A stretch of DNA of 64,000 nt from positions 124,001-188,000 of the forward strand of contig CAVQNH010000032.1 of assembly GCA_963713815.1 (NCBI GenBank). The letters run 5' to 3'. Source of the DNA: RYN-230 sp963713815 (lineage in GTDB: Bacteria > Actinomycetota > Actinomycetes > Streptosporangiales > Streptosporangiaceae). The notes beneath the pieces were generated by a model. That model ran no database searches, had not been told where the DNA came from, and saw only the letters and a list, made by a program, of their open reading frames with translations. This document shows positions 15,436-25,323 of the stretch, piece after piece (position 1 is the stretch's first letter; each line of letters starts with the position of its first letter). The translations under genes were made by a program, and so were the position numbers.

Positions 15436-18075
15436 TCAGGGCATGGCCAGGGGCAGCGGTGTCCGGGTGCCGCCCCGCACCGCCCCGCACACCCCGTCGC
15501 TGGCCGCCGCGGCGGCCACGCGGTCCGGGGCCGGCTCCCCGTAGGTGGTGGTGCGCTGCCGCAGCGGCCGCTCCAGCGGCGCCACCAGCTCCGCGAACTG
15601 GCTGATCGTCTTGAACGAGCCGTTCTGTGAGCCGGCCATCCGGCTGATGGTCTCTTCCATCAGCGTGCCGCCCAGGTCGTTCACGCCGCCCTGGAGGACG
15701 TCCCGGCACAGGTCCTCGCCCAGCTTGACCCACGAGCACTGGATCGAGCTGATCGCGCCGTGCAGCATGATCCGCGACAGCGCGTGCACCGCCCGGTTCT
15801 CCCGCCGGGTGGGACCTGGCCGGGCCAGCCCGGCCAGGTAGATGGGCGCGCTCGCGTGCACGAACGGGAGCAGCACGAACTCGGTGAAGCCGCCGGTGCG
15901 TTCCTGGATGCCGCGGATCACCCGCAGGTGCCCGACCCAGTGCGCCGGGGTGTCCACGTGCCCGTACATCATCGTCGCGGTGGTCGGGATGCCCAGCTCG
16001 TGGGCGGTGGTGACCACCTCGATCCAGGCGGACGCGGGGAGCTTGCCCTTGGTCAGCACCCAGCGCACGTCGTCGTCGAGGATCTCCGCGGCGGTACCGG
16101 GCAGCGACCCGACCCCCGCTTCCCGGGCGCGGACCAGCCACTCACGGATGCTCAGCCCGGTGCGGGACGCCCCGTTGACCACCTCCATGGGCGAGAACGC
16201 GTGCACGTGCAGGCCGGGGACACGCCGCCTGACCTCGGCCGCGATGTCGAAGTACGCCGTCCCGGGCAGGTCGGGGTGGATACCGCCCTGCATGCAGACC
16301 TCGGTGGCCCCGGCCTCCCAGGCTTCCTCGGCCCGGTCGCCGATCTGCTGCAGGGACAGGGTGTAGGCGTCCGCGTCGGTGCGGCGCTGCGCGAACGCGC
16401 AGAAACGGCAGCCCGTGTAGCAGACGTTGGTGAAGTTGATGTTGCGGGTGACGACGTAGGTGACGTCGTCCCCGGTGGTGTCCCGGCGCAGCCCGTCGGC
16501 CAGCGCGCTGAGGGCCGCGAGTTCCGGGCCGTCGGCGTCGAGCAGCGCGAGGGCCTCGGCGTCGGTGATTGCGGCCGGGTTACGTTCCGCGCTGCGCAGC
16601 GCCGCCGCCACCTCGGGCCGGAGCCTGCGGGGGGCCGCTACCGCGTCCCGCCGGGCCTCGGGCGCGATCCGGGTCGCCACCTCGGCCCAGTCCCCGTAGA
16701 CCTCGGAGAAGTCCTCCCGCCGGTCGGCGGTCCGGCCCGCGGTGTCGATGGTGACGTGCAGGTCGGTCCGGCCGGACGCCTCGCCCCAGCCGCCGTCCGG
16801 TTCCTGCCAGGGCAGCCCGGCGGGCCGCGCGTCCTCGCGGGCCAGCCCGGTGGCCGGGTCGGCCAGGGCGGCCACGTGGGCGGCGAGCCTCGGGTCCAGC
16901 CACGGCTCACGCAGGTAGCCCGGGTAGATCGTGAGGCGCTCGCGGAGCGCCAGGCCGGCCGCCGCGGTCCGCTGGGCCAGCTCGTCGATCTGCGGCCAGG
17001 GCCGCTCGGGGTTCACGTGGTCGGGGGTGAGCGGCGACACGCCGCCCCAGTCGTCGATGCCGGCCTGCAGGATCAGCCCGTACTCCTCGCCGATCAGGTT
17101 GGGCGGGGCCTGGATGCGCGCGCCCGGCCCGAGGACCAGGCGGGTGACGGCGATCGTGGCGGCCAGGTCGTCGAGTTCGGCATCTGGCACGCCGCGCATC
17201 TTCGTGTCCGGCTTGGCCCGGAAGTTCTGCACGATGACTTCCTGGATGCCGCCGTATTCGCGGGCCACGCCGCGGATGGCGAAGATCGAGTCGGCCCGCT
17301 CGGCCAGGGTCTCGCCGATGCCGATCAGGATCCCGGTGGTGAACGGCACGCTGCTGCGGCCCGCGTCCTCCAGCACCCGCAGCCGGACCGCGGGGTCCTT
17401 GTCCGGGCTGCCGAAGTGCGGCCCGCCCTTCTCGGCGAACAGCCGCCGCGCCGTGGTCTCCAGCATCATGCCCATGGAGGGGGCGACCGGCTTCAGCCGC
17501 TGGAAGTCCTGCCAGCTGAGCACGCCCGGGTTCAGGTGCGGCAGCAGCCCGGTCTCCTCCAGCACCCGGATGGCCATGGCCCGGACGTAGGACAGCGTGT
17601 CGTCGTAGCCGTGCGCGTCCAGCCACTCCCGGGCCTGGGGCCAGCGCGCCTCCGGCTGGTCGCCCAGCGTGAACAGGGCTTCCTTGCAGCCCAGGGCGGC
17701 CCCGTCCGCGGCGATGCGCAGCACCTCATCCGGGGACAGGTACGGGCTCTCCAGCCGCCCGGGCACGGTGACGAACGTGCAGTAGCCGCACCGGTCCCGG
17801 CACAGCCGGGTCAGCGGGATGAACACCTTGCGCGAGTAGGTGATGACGCCGGGCCGCCCCGCCGCGTCCAGGCCGCTGTCCCGGGTCCGGGCCGCGTAGC
17901 TGAGCAGCTCGGTGAGCTGGCCGCCGCGGGCGTGCAGCAGCACGGCCGCCTCAGCGGGGTCCAGGGTCTTGCCGTCCCGGGCCCGGGCCAGGGCCCGGCG
18001 CACGGCGTTAGCGGGCGGCTGCGGCTCCGGCGGGGCCAGGCGGCGGGGATGGGGGGCGGGCGTGTCGGCGCTCAT
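15436..18075 (-). CDS. fbiC: FO synthase FbiC (CofG-CofH fusion)
   Basis: An 879-residue fusion of two radical-SAM enzymes that build the deazaflavin Fo from tyrosine and the pyrimidine 5-amino-6-ribitylamino-uracil. The CofG half carries Cys92, Cys96 and Cys99 (CRDRCGYC). The CofH half carries Cys552, Cys556 and Cys559 (CYTGCRFC). ATG at 18075 follows GGGGAGG; an earlier in-frame start at 18225 lies inside a perfect palindrome and is rejected. Length and domain order equal those of mycobacterial FbiC. Together with fbiA and fbiB nearby it gives most of the F420 pathway. fbiD (CofC) is not in the window. Confidence 0.97.
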   Translation of the reverse strand: MSADTPAPHPRRLAPPEPQPPANAVRRALARARDGKTLDPAEAAVLLHARGGQLTELLSYAARTRDSGLDAAGRPGVITYSRKVFIPLTRLCRDRCGYCTFVTVPGRLESPYLSPDEVLRIAADGAALGCKEALFTLGDQPEARWPQAREWLDAHGYDDTLSYVRAMAIRVLEETGLLPHLNPGVLSWQDFQRLKPVAPSMGMMLETTARRLFAEKGGPHFGSPDKDPAVRLRVLEDAGRSSVPFTTGILIGIGETLAERADSIFAIRGVAREYGGIQEVIVQNFRAKPDTKMRGVPDAELDDLAATIAVTRLVLGPGARIQAPPNLIGEEYGLILQAGIDDWGGVSPLTPDHVNPERPWPQIDELAQRTAAAGLALRERLTIYPGYLREPWLDPRLAAHVAALADPATGLAREDARPAGLPWQEPDGGWGEASGRTDLHVTIDTAGRTADRREDFSEVYGDWAEVATRIAPEARRDAVAAPRRLRPEVAAALRSAERNPAAITDAEALALLDADGPELAALSALADGLRRDTTGDDVTYVVTRNINFTNVCYTGCRFCAFAQRRTDADAYTLSLQQIGDRAEEAWEAGATEVCMQGGIHPDLPGTAYFDIAAEVRRRVPGLHVHAFSPMEVVNGASRTGLSIREWLVRAREAGVGSLPGTAAEILDDDVRWVLTKGKLPASAWIEVVTTAHELGIPTTATMMYGHVDTPAHWVGHLRVIRGIQERTGGFTEFVLLPFVHASAPIYLAGLARPGPTRRENRAVHALSRIMLHGAISSIQCSWVKLGEDLCRDVLQGGVNDLGGTLMEETISRMAGSQNGSFKTISQFAELVAPLERPLRQRTTTYGEPAPDRVAAAAASDGVCGAVRGGTRTPLPLAMP

Positions 18076-18174
18076 CCTCCCCACCCTAGGTGGTCCCCCA
18101 TCGGCTCTCCGGCCCGGCCATCCCCCGGCCACCCGCCGCCCACGGTCCCGCCCGCCATCCGGCCTGCGTGCACG

Positions 18175-18228
18175 TTCGTGATCATGACGTGGGTGTCGTT
18201 CGAACGACACCCACGTCATGATCACGAA
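18175..18228. repeat. 54-bp perfect palindrome upstream of fbiC
   Basis: The left arm, 27 bases starting TTCGTGATCATGACGTGG, is the exact reverse complement of the right arm ending TCATGATCACGAA, with no loop; the centre is TTCGAA. It lies between two minus-strand genes. It may terminate the upstream transcript or serve as a protein-binding or REP-like element. No U-run is present on either side. Confidence 0.9.
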
Positions 18229-18347
18229 AGGCGCCGGGAAACGGCTGGGGGTGGCGGGGTCGATGGGGTCGGAGGCCGGCCCGGATAGATGCCGGCGTGT
18301 CCAGGACCGGCCCGGGTGCGGGCGGGCCAGGGCCGGGCAGGCGGGCC

Positions 18348-19376
18348 TCAGAAGGCCCGGTAGTCGCGGACGGACATCCGCGGCCCGCGCCGCGGCGGGC
18401 GGATCCCGCCCAGCTCCACCAGGCGGGCGGCCCGGTGCCGGTGCCCGGCGTACGGCGCGAGCAGCTCAAGCATCCCGGCGTCGTCCACCACCCGCCCGGC
18501 CAGCGCCCAGCCCACGGCGGACGGCAGGTGATAATCGCCCACGGACACCGCGTCCGCGTCCCCGCAGGCGCGCTGCCGGACCTCGGCGGAGGTCCAGACG
18601 CCGATCCCGGGCAGGGACCGGAGCCGGCGGTCCGCCGCGCCGGACGGCATGGTCACGATCTCCTCGAGGCGGCCCGCCACCTCGGCGGCACCGATGATGG
18701 TGCGGGCCCGCACCCCCTCGACGCCCGCCCGGTGCCATTCCCAGGAGGGGATGCGGCGCCAGATCGCCGGCGGCGGGGGCACCCGCATCCCGGCCGGGGC
18801 GGGACCCGGGGCCGGGTCACCGAACTTGAGCAGCAGGTAACGCCAGGCCCGGCGGGCCTCCACGCCGACCACCTTCTGCTCCAGGACCGCGGGGACCAGG
18901 GCCTCGAGCACCCGGCCGGACCGGCCGACCCGGACGCCCGGGTGGCGGGCGGACAGCTCGCGCAGGACCGGGTGGGCGGGCGCGAACCCGGCCCGGTCGT
19001 CGTCGCCGCCCAGCAGCGCGGGGAGCTCGCGGAGCAGCCACGCGGCACCCGGGCCCCAGGCGGCGGCCCGGATCACGGTGACCGCCCCTGCCCCGGCCCC
19101 TGGGGGGCGCCAGGAGGCCGGGCCCCGAAGGTGGCCTCAGGAGGCCGGGCCCCGAGGGTGGCCTCAGGAGGCGAGCAGGGCTCCGGGGGCCGCCTCAGGG
19201 GACGCGGGGCGGGCCGGGGCGATCCGCAGGGTGCCGGGTCCCTCCGGGGTCAGTGAGGTGCGCCAGATGCAGCCGTCCGGGGTGACGCGGAAGGCGGGAT
19301 CCCCGTGGCCGCGTGCGTGCACCCCCACGGTCCGCGGCAGGTCCAGGACGAACGGCGCCCGCCACTCCCGGGTCAC
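18348..19376 (-). pseudogene. AlkA-type DNA-3-methyladenine glycosylase, frame broken by tandem repeats
   Basis: The catalytic part (18348-19076) has the helix-hairpin-helix and aspartate motif (SLPGIGVWTSAEV, then DADAVSVGDYHLPS), and would excise alkylated bases. The N-terminal part (GTG 19376 to 19164; GDPAFRVTPDGCIWRTSLTPEG) matches the start of the same actinobacterial family but is in another frame. The join holds 27-bp tandem repeats with TGA codons in two frames. It is either a disrupted gene or two assembly indels. In related genomes the gene follows the NDP-sugar pyrophosphorylase, as here. Confidence 0.75.
19114..19172. repeat. 27-bp tandem repeat inside the AlkA-like gene
   Basis: Two units of 27 bp (19114-19140 and 19141-19167), differing at one base, start GAGGCCGGGCCCCGA, followed by a partial third unit. 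Confidence 0.9.
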
Positions 19377-19563
19377 GCCAGGGTCGCCGGGCGCGTCCGG
19401 GGGCGGGCCGCCGCGCCGCGCCGGGCTGGCTGTCCCCGGCCCCGGCTACGGCTGCGGGCCCGTTGCCTGCCACACGGGCTACGGCCGGCGCGGGCTGTCC
19501 GCCGCACCGGACCAGGCCGCTGCGGCTGCCGCCGGTGACTGCATCGCGCGGCCGTCCGCGGGC

Positions 19564-20688
19564 TCAGGCGTCGGTGGAGAAGCGGACGCAGGTCATGCCC
19601 AGGGTGTGGCCGGGCCAGACCCGCATGCCGGAGCGGAGCTCGTTGCCGGGGGCGACGTGGACCTCGTCCCCGAGCACCACGCCATCCAGGACGACGCCCT
19701 CGCCGATCACCGACCCGCGGCCGATGACGCTGCCGCTGACCCGGGCCCCGGCGCCGACGCTGGCCGCATCGAACAGCACGCTGCCGGTCACGTAAGCGTC
19801 CGCGGCGACCCGCGCGCCGACGCCCACCACCGTGCCGCCGCCCACCTGGGCGGCCGGGTCAACCGCGGCCCCGTCCAGCGCCAGCATCTCACCCGGCGTG
19901 CCGGGCATCGCGGCCGAGACCAGCCGCCCGCGCACCAGGTCACAGGAGCCCTGCACGAACGCTTCGGGGGTGCCCACGTCGAGCCAGTAGGACGAATCCG
20001 GGTAGCCCATCACCAGGGCGCCCGCGCTGATCAGGTCGGGGAAGGTCACCCGTTCCACGGAGATCACCTGGCCGGGCGGGATCTCGTCGATGACCGACCG
20101 GCGGAACACGTAGCAGCCCGCGTTGATCCGGTTGGTGACCGGATTCGGGGTCTTCTCCAGGAACGCGGTCACCCGGCCGTCGGCGTCGGTGGGCACGCAG
20201 CCGAACCGGGCCGGGTCGGGCACCTCGACCAGGTGCAGCGTCACCGCCGCGTCGGACTTGCGGTGCAGGTCGATCTGCGCGGAGATGTCGTGGCCGGACA
20301 GGACGTCGCCGTTCAGCACGACGACCGGGCTGTCCGGGCCGCTGCGCAGCCCGGACGCGGCGTTGCGGATCGCCCCGCCGGTGCCGAGCGGCTCCGCCTC
20401 GTGGACGTAGGAGATCTCCAGGCCGAACGCCGTCCCGTCGCCGAAGCAGTCGGCGAACATGCTGGCCCGGTAGGCGGTGGCCAGCACGACGTGGGTGATC
20501 CCGGCCGCGGCCGCCTTGGCGAACTGGTGGGCCAGGAACGGCACGCCCGCGGTCGGCAGCAGCGGCTTGGGCGTGCCGATCGTGAGCGGGCGCAGCCGGG
20601 TTCCCTGGCCGCCGACGAGCAGGATCGCCTCAAGCGGCTCGCGGCCGGCCTGGGAAAGCACTGAGGGCATAACTGGCTGGCCTGACAT
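19564..20688 (-). CDS. NDP-sugar pyrophosphorylase (mannose-1-phosphate guanylyltransferase type)
   Basis: 374 residues. The nucleotidyltransferase domain has the signature VGGQGTRLRPLT near residue 25, KPLLP, and VVLNGDVLSG. The C-terminal third is a left-handed beta-helix of hexapeptide repeats (AAQVGGGTVVGVGARV onward). It makes an activated sugar, most probably GDP-mannose, from the sugar-1-phosphate supplied by ManB. It is the syntenic counterpart of Rv3264c. Glucose-1-phosphate thymidylyl or other NDP specificity cannot be excluded. It begins 11 bases after the family 4 glycosyltransferase stop, so both are in one operon. Confidence 0.9.
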   Translation of the reverse strand: MSGQPVMPSVLSQAGREPLEAILLVGGQGTRLRPLTIGTPKPLLPTAGVPFLAHQFAKAAAAGITHVVLATAYRASMFADCFGDGTAFGLEISYVHEAEPLGTGGAIRNAASGLRSGPDSPVVVLNGDVLSGHDISAQIDLHRKSDAAVTLHLVEVPDPARFGCVPTDADGRVTAFLEKTPNPVTNRINAGCYVFRRSVIDEIPPGQVISVERVTFPDLISAGALVMGYPDSSYWLDVGTPEAFVQGSCDLVRGRLVSAAMPGTPGEMLALDGAAVDPAAQVGGGTVVGVGARVAADAYVTGSVLFDAASVGAGARVSGSVIGRGSVIGEGVVLDGVVLGDEVHVAPGNELRSGMRVWPGHTLGMTCVRFSTDA

Positions 20689-20699
20689 AGGCAGCGAGG

Positions 20700-21836
20700 T
20701 TACTCTGCGCCCTGCGCCGCTGCACGCTGGTACGAGGCCATGTGCGCTTCAGCCGAGGCTTCCCAGGTGAATTCCTGGGAACGGGCATGACCGGCCTCGC
20801 CGAGGGATTCCAGCCGGGCCGGGTCGTCCAGCAGGCCGCGCAACGCCGCCTGGATGTCCTCGGCGTCGGGCTCGGTGTACGCGACCGCGTCGCCGCCGAC
20901 CTCCGGCAGCGACGTCCGGTGCGTGGTCAGCACCGGCGCGCCGCAGGCCATGGCCTCCAGCACGGGCAGCCCGAAACCCTCGCCGCGGCTCGGGAACGAG
21001 ACCACCAGCGCGCCACCGAGGAAGCCGGGCAGGTCGCTGAAGCGCAGGTAGCCGGGCCGGACCAGGCGCAGGTGCGCGGGGACCGCGGCGACAGCCTCGT
21101 CCACCTCCTCGCTCCAGCCGCTCCCGCCGCCGAGCACCAGCGCGGGCGGCTCGGGCAGGTCAGCCACGGCACCTGCCCAGCCGCTGATCAGCGCGGGGAC
21201 GTTCTTGCGCGGCTCCAGGCCGCCCAGGTACGCCACGTACGGCTTGCCGTGCAGGCCGAGCCGGTCGGATACCTGGCGCACCCGCTCCGGGCCGGGCCGG
21301 TGGAACAACGCGTGGTCTACGCCGTGATACGCCACGTCGATCCGGGTCGGGTCAGCCCCGAGCACGCGGACCAGCTCGTCCCGGGTGGCCTTGGACGGGA
21401 CCAGCAGCCGGGTGGCCCGCCGGGCCGCGGTCCGGATCGCGGACTTGAAGAAGGTCGCCGTGACGGGGTTGTGCGCGTCCGGCTCCGTGAAGTAGGTCAG
21501 ATCGTGGATGGTCGAGACCACGGGCACGCCGGGCCGCAGCGGCATCGTGTAGTGCGGGGCGTGCAGGACGTCGGCGTTCACCTGCTGGGCGACGAGCGGC
21601 AGCCCGGTCTGTTCCCAGGCGAGCCGGGCGGGCCGGTGCGCGATCGCGGTCGGGCCGGCCACGACGGTCGCCTCCGGCACGAGCCTGCCGTACCGCTCTT
21701 CGTCAGCGCGCTGGCACGCCACCGCGAGGTCCGCTCCGATTGCGCCCAGCGCGGCGATCAGGCCATCCACGTAACGGCCGAGCGCGCCCCGGTCCGCCGG
21801 CACGGCGGTCGCGTCAACCAGCACCCGAGGTGCCAC
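20700..21836 (-). CDS. Glycosyltransferase family 4
   Basis: 378 residues from GTG 21836 (VAPRVLVDATAVP), with AGGAG eleven bases upstream. Longer in-frame starts exist, but their codons have low third-position GC. The two Rossmann-like domains of a GT-B enzyme are visible. The acceptor side has RGALGRYVDGLIAAL. The donor side has YLGGLEPRKN, then SRGEGFGLPVLEAMACG with the catalytic E-x7-E motif. It probably uses the nucleotide sugar made by the next gene, possibly GDP-mannose, for glycolipid or exopolysaccharide synthesis. The acceptor is unknown. Confidence 0.92.
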   Translation of the reverse strand: MAPRVLVDATAVPADRGALGRYVDGLIAALGAIGADLAVACQRADEERYGRLVPEATVVAGPTAIAHRPARLAWEQTGLPLVAQQVNADVLHAPHYTMPLRPGVPVVSTIHDLTYFTEPDAHNPVTATFFKSAIRTAARRATRLLVPSKATRDELVRVLGADPTRIDVAYHGVDHALFHRPGPERVRQVSDRLGLHGKPYVAYLGGLEPRKNVPALISGWAGAVADLPEPPALVLGGGSGWSEEVDEAVAAVPAHLRLVRPGYLRFSDLPGFLGGALVVSFPSRGEGFGLPVLEAMACGAPVLTTHRTSLPEVGGDAVAYTEPDAEDIQAALRGLLDDPARLESLGEAGHARSQEFTWEASAEAHMASYQRAAAQGAE

Positions 21837-22108
21837 GAGCAGTCTTTCTCCTTCCCCCCGCCTGCGGGCCCTGTGTTGCCAGTCTTTGTATGGCCAGTAC
21901 CTGTGCTGCCAGTACCGAGTAGCCAGATAGCCGGGCAATTCCGCATTGCTGAATGTCCCGTCAGGACCGAGCGTACGCCCTCCGCCGGCCTGCTGGTGAG
22001 CATCGGCGCTCATGTCCCGCGAGGGCCGCGGGCCAGGCTGGCGGCAGCGTCGCGGCCAGCATGGTCTAGACCATGTTACGGCCCGGCTGGCCGCGCCAGA
22101 AGGCCCGG

Positions 22109-25057
22109 TTACGGCGAGGCGGACGGCGACGGGGTGGCCTTCGCCGACGTCTTCGAGTGGCCCTGGGCGGCCTTCTGAGCCTGGTCCAGCGCCTGCTTCA
22201 TGAGGGCCGTGTACTTCCCGTAGCTGGCGAAGTCGCCGGTCTTCAGGGCCGCCTGGGCCTTGGCGTAGTCCGACTCGGCCTGGCCCAGGTAGCCGCGCAC
22301 GGTCACGCTGGCCGACCCCGTCCCGCTGCCCGACCCGGAGCCTGAGGAACCGGATGACCCAGGACCAGCGGACAGGCCCGGGATCACCTGGCTGAGCGCG
22401 GCGGCCAGGGTCGGCGCGAACCCGACGTTCCCGTCGAACGAGACCGCCACCCGCTTGAGTACCGGGTACGAACCGGAACTGCTGCCGCCCGTGGTGCCGG
22501 CCGCCTGGATGTAGATCGGCTCCTCGTAGACCAGCGCCCCGCCGACCGGGAGCGTGATCAGGTTGCCCTCGATGACCTTGGAGCCGTTCTGCCGGTACAG
22601 CGACAGCTGGGAGGAGATCGTGGGGTCCGACTCGAACGTGCCCTGCACCTGCTGCGGGCCCAGGATGGCGGTGTCCTGCGGCAGCTGGAGGACCCGGATC
22701 GTGCCGTAGTCGGGTGATTGCGGGTTGCTGTCCACCGCCATGTACGCGGCCAGGTTCTGCCGCCCGCGCTGAACCAGCGGGGACGTCAGCGAGAACTGGG
22801 CCGTCGCGCCGGGCATCTGCATGGTCTGGTAGTACGGCGGCTGGCTGGCCGACTGCGAGCCGCTGGAGTTGCTCGGCTCGTCAGGCACGGCCCAGAAGTT
22901 CTGCCCGCCGTAGAAGGACTGGGCGGACAGGACGTGGTACTGGGTCAGGATCTGCCGCTGCACCTCGAACAGGTCGGGCGGGTAGCGCAGGTGCGGCATC
23001 AGGGCGGCCGGGATCTCCGACTTGGGCTTGATGATCCCGGGGAACGCGTTCATCCAGGTGCGCAGGATCGGGTCGCTGCTGTCCCACTGATACAGCGTCA
23101 CGCTGCCGGTGTAGGCGTTCACGACCGCCTTGACCGAGTTGCGGATGTAGTTGATATCGCCGGTGGGCTGGCCGGCCACCGTGCCCCCCGGGGCGTCGGT
23201 GGTGGACGTGGCCTGCCCCATGCTCACCCGCTGCGAGTACGGGTACAGGCCGGTGGTGGTGTAGCCGTCCACCACCCAGAGGATCTGCCCGTTGGCGACG
23301 ACCGGGTACGGGTTGCCGTCCAGGGTGAGGAACGGCGCCACCTTGGCCACCCGGGCCAGCGGCTGCTGGTCGTAAAGGATCTTCGACTGGCTGTTGATGG
23401 CCCCGGACAGCAGGATGTTCAGCTCGCGGAACTTGATCGTGTACAGCAGCCGGTTCAGCGGCGAGCCCACGTCCACGCCGCCGCTGCCGTGGTAGGTGTT
23501 GTTCTGCTGGCCGCCGGCCGCCGCGGACGGATAGTCCAGTTCCTGCTTGCGGCCGCCCGGGGGGCCGCCCACGATCGCGTAGCTGTTCTGCTCCTGGCCG
23601 AAGTACACCCGGGGCTGGCTGAGGTGCAGGTCCCCGTGCGGCGGGATGTCGCTCTCCACGAATGACGGGTTGCCGTTGCCCTGCACCGTGTTGGCCGTGG
23701 CCGCGACCACCCCGAAGCCGTGCGTGTACACCAGGTGGCTGTTGATCCAGTTGCCCTGGCCGGGCGGCGGCCCGCCCATGCCGCGCACCGCCACGACCGT
23801 GTCCTGGGGCAGCGGGCCCGCCCCGGGCAGCGGGTAGCGGTCCATCGCCAGGTTGGCCGGGAACTGGTAGTAGCTCTTGACCTGCTGCAGCTGCTGGAAG
23901 GTCGGCGACACCACGTCGGGATCCAGCAGCCGCATCCCCTGGAGCGTGCTCACGTCGGTGTCCAGCGCGGACTGCGACACGTTGACCGACGCCGCGTACG
24001 GGGTGACCCGGACCGTGGAATTGCTCAGCGCGTAGGCCTGCCGGGTGGTGGTGATCTCCCGGTGGATGTAGGGGGTTTCCTTGGCCAGCTCGTTGGGCTT
24101 GACCACGAACTGCTGGATGATCGCCGGGTACAGGCCGCCGATGAGGATCGCGGACAGCACCAGCAGCCCGAACCCGACGGCGGGCAGCATCGCGCTGCGC
24201 CGGGCCGCGCCCGCGAAGAACAGCAGGGCGCACAGCACGGCGATGACCGAGAGCACGGTCTTGGCCGGGAGCACCGCGTTGACGTCCGTGTAGGAAGCCC
24301 CCGTGGTGACCGCACCGCGCTGGGAGAAGTCGATGCCGTACCGGTCAACCCAGTACGCCACGGCCTTGAGCAGGACGAAGACGCCGAACAGCACGAACAG
24401 GTGGGCCTGCGCCGCCATCGTCACCCGGGGGCGGCGGCCCTGCATGCGCAGCCCGCCGTACAGGTAGTGCACCAGCGTGGCCAGCACCAGCGAGATCAGC
24501 ACCGCCGCGAACAGGTAGCTCAGCACCATCCGGATGAACGGGTAGGTGAAGACGAAGAAGGACAGATCCCATTTGAACTCGGGATCAACTTTGTGGAAGG
24601 GGACCTGGTTGGCGAACAGGAGCCACGTGCGCCATGAGCCCGCGGCGGTGATGCCCGAGATCAGGCCGATCACGCCGACCAGCACGCCCAGCAGGAGCCG
24701 CCGGTGCGGGTCGATGGCCAGCCGGTAGGCGTCCCCGCCCTGGCCCGCCGCGGGCACCGGCCGGTAGATGGGCCGCAGCCGGTAGGCCAGCGTCGCGTTC
24801 GCCCCGGTGACCACGGCCATGAACAGCCCGGCCACGAAGAACATCGCCCAGCGGGTGCCGTAGGTGGTGCCGAACACCGAGGAGTAGTGGACGGCCCGGT
24901 ACCACAGGAAGTCCGTCCATACCCCGGCCACGATCGTGATCAGCACCAGGAAGGCGATCACGGCCACGATGATGGGCAGGACCAGGCGGGGCCAGCGGAG
25001 GTTGGCGAGCGGCGGACGGCCAGCAGGCTGCCGGGCCGAACCGGACCGGAAGGACAC
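22109..25057 (-). CDS. UPF0182 family large membrane protein (Rv3193c type)
   Basis: 982 residues from GTG 25057, which follows GGGGGAG; a start at 25108 would add 17 residues without a ribosome site. Seven or so transmembrane helices occupy residues 20-340. A large extracytoplasmic domain follows (FVESDIPPHG, NRLLYTIKFRE, AFPGIIKPKSEIP). A Gly/Ser-rich linker and a short helical segment end the protein. UPF0182 is conserved in actinobacteria. Its role is not established. It is adjacent to the PDZ/Lon-like protease, as in M. tuberculosis. Confidence 0.93.
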   Translation of the reverse strand: MSFRSGSARQPAGRPPLANLRWPRLVLPIIVAVIAFLVLITIVAGVWTDFLWYRAVHYSSVFGTTYGTRWAMFFVAGLFMAVVTGANATLAYRLRPIYRPVPAAGQGGDAYRLAIDPHRRLLLGVLVGVIGLISGITAAGSWRTWLLFANQVPFHKVDPEFKWDLSFFVFTYPFIRMVLSYLFAAVLISLVLATLVHYLYGGLRMQGRRPRVTMAAQAHLFVLFGVFVLLKAVAYWVDRYGIDFSQRGAVTTGASYTDVNAVLPAKTVLSVIAVLCALLFFAGAARRSAMLPAVGFGLLVLSAILIGGLYPAIIQQFVVKPNELAKETPYIHREITTTRQAYALSNSTVRVTPYAASVNVSQSALDTDVSTLQGMRLLDPDVVSPTFQQLQQVKSYYQFPANLAMDRYPLPGAGPLPQDTVVAVRGMGGPPPGQGNWINSHLVYTHGFGVVAATANTVQGNGNPSFVESDIPPHGDLHLSQPRVYFGQEQNSYAIVGGPPGGRKQELDYPSAAAGGQQNNTYHGSGGVDVGSPLNRLLYTIKFRELNILLSGAINSQSKILYDQQPLARVAKVAPFLTLDGNPYPVVANGQILWVVDGYTTTGLYPYSQRVSMGQATSTTDAPGGTVAGQPTGDINYIRNSVKAVVNAYTGSVTLYQWDSSDPILRTWMNAFPGIIKPKSEIPAALMPHLRYPPDLFEVQRQILTQYHVLSAQSFYGGQNFWAVPDEPSNSSGSQSASQPPYYQTMQMPGATAQFSLTSPLVQRGRQNLAAYMAVDSNPQSPDYGTIRVLQLPQDTAILGPQQVQGTFESDPTISSQLSLYRQNGSKVIEGNLITLPVGGALVYEEPIYIQAAGTTGGSSSGSYPVLKRVAVSFDGNVGFAPTLAAALSQVIPGLSAGPGSSGSSGSGSGSGTGSASVTVRGYLGQAESDYAKAQAALKTGDFASYGKYTALMKQALDQAQKAAQGHSKTSAKATPSPSASP

Positions 25058-25323
25058 CGCACTCCCCCTCTCACGCTGTTCGAGCGCCACTTCGGTGTTT
25101 AGCGCCACATCATTGGCACCGGGTTACCCCACTGGTTTAACCGGCACACCATTGCTCAGCCGGGTCTCAACCGGTCAGGCGTGCTGGGCCGTGCGGCGCC
25201 AATGTACCCCGATCAGGGCGGGCAGGCGTCACCGGCGCCGGCGTGGTGATCATGTAACCGTCAGGTGACGGTCAGCAGGCGCCCAGCCAGGACCCGGCCA
25301 GGCGGCGCTCAGCCAGGCGGCGC

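Noticed and set aside
18076..18225. Longer FbiC start at 18225
   Set aside because: It would translate half of the 54-bp palindrome, and homologous FbiC proteins start near 18075.
15760..18288. Long plus-strand open frame opposite fbiC
   Set aside because: It is an antisense shadow of a conserved radical-SAM gene, with no family resemblance and no ribosome site.
21837..22013. N-terminal extension of the family 4 glycosyltransferase starting at 22013
   Set aside because: Third-position GC drops to about 65 percent, and the conserved protein begins at 21836 with a ribosome site.
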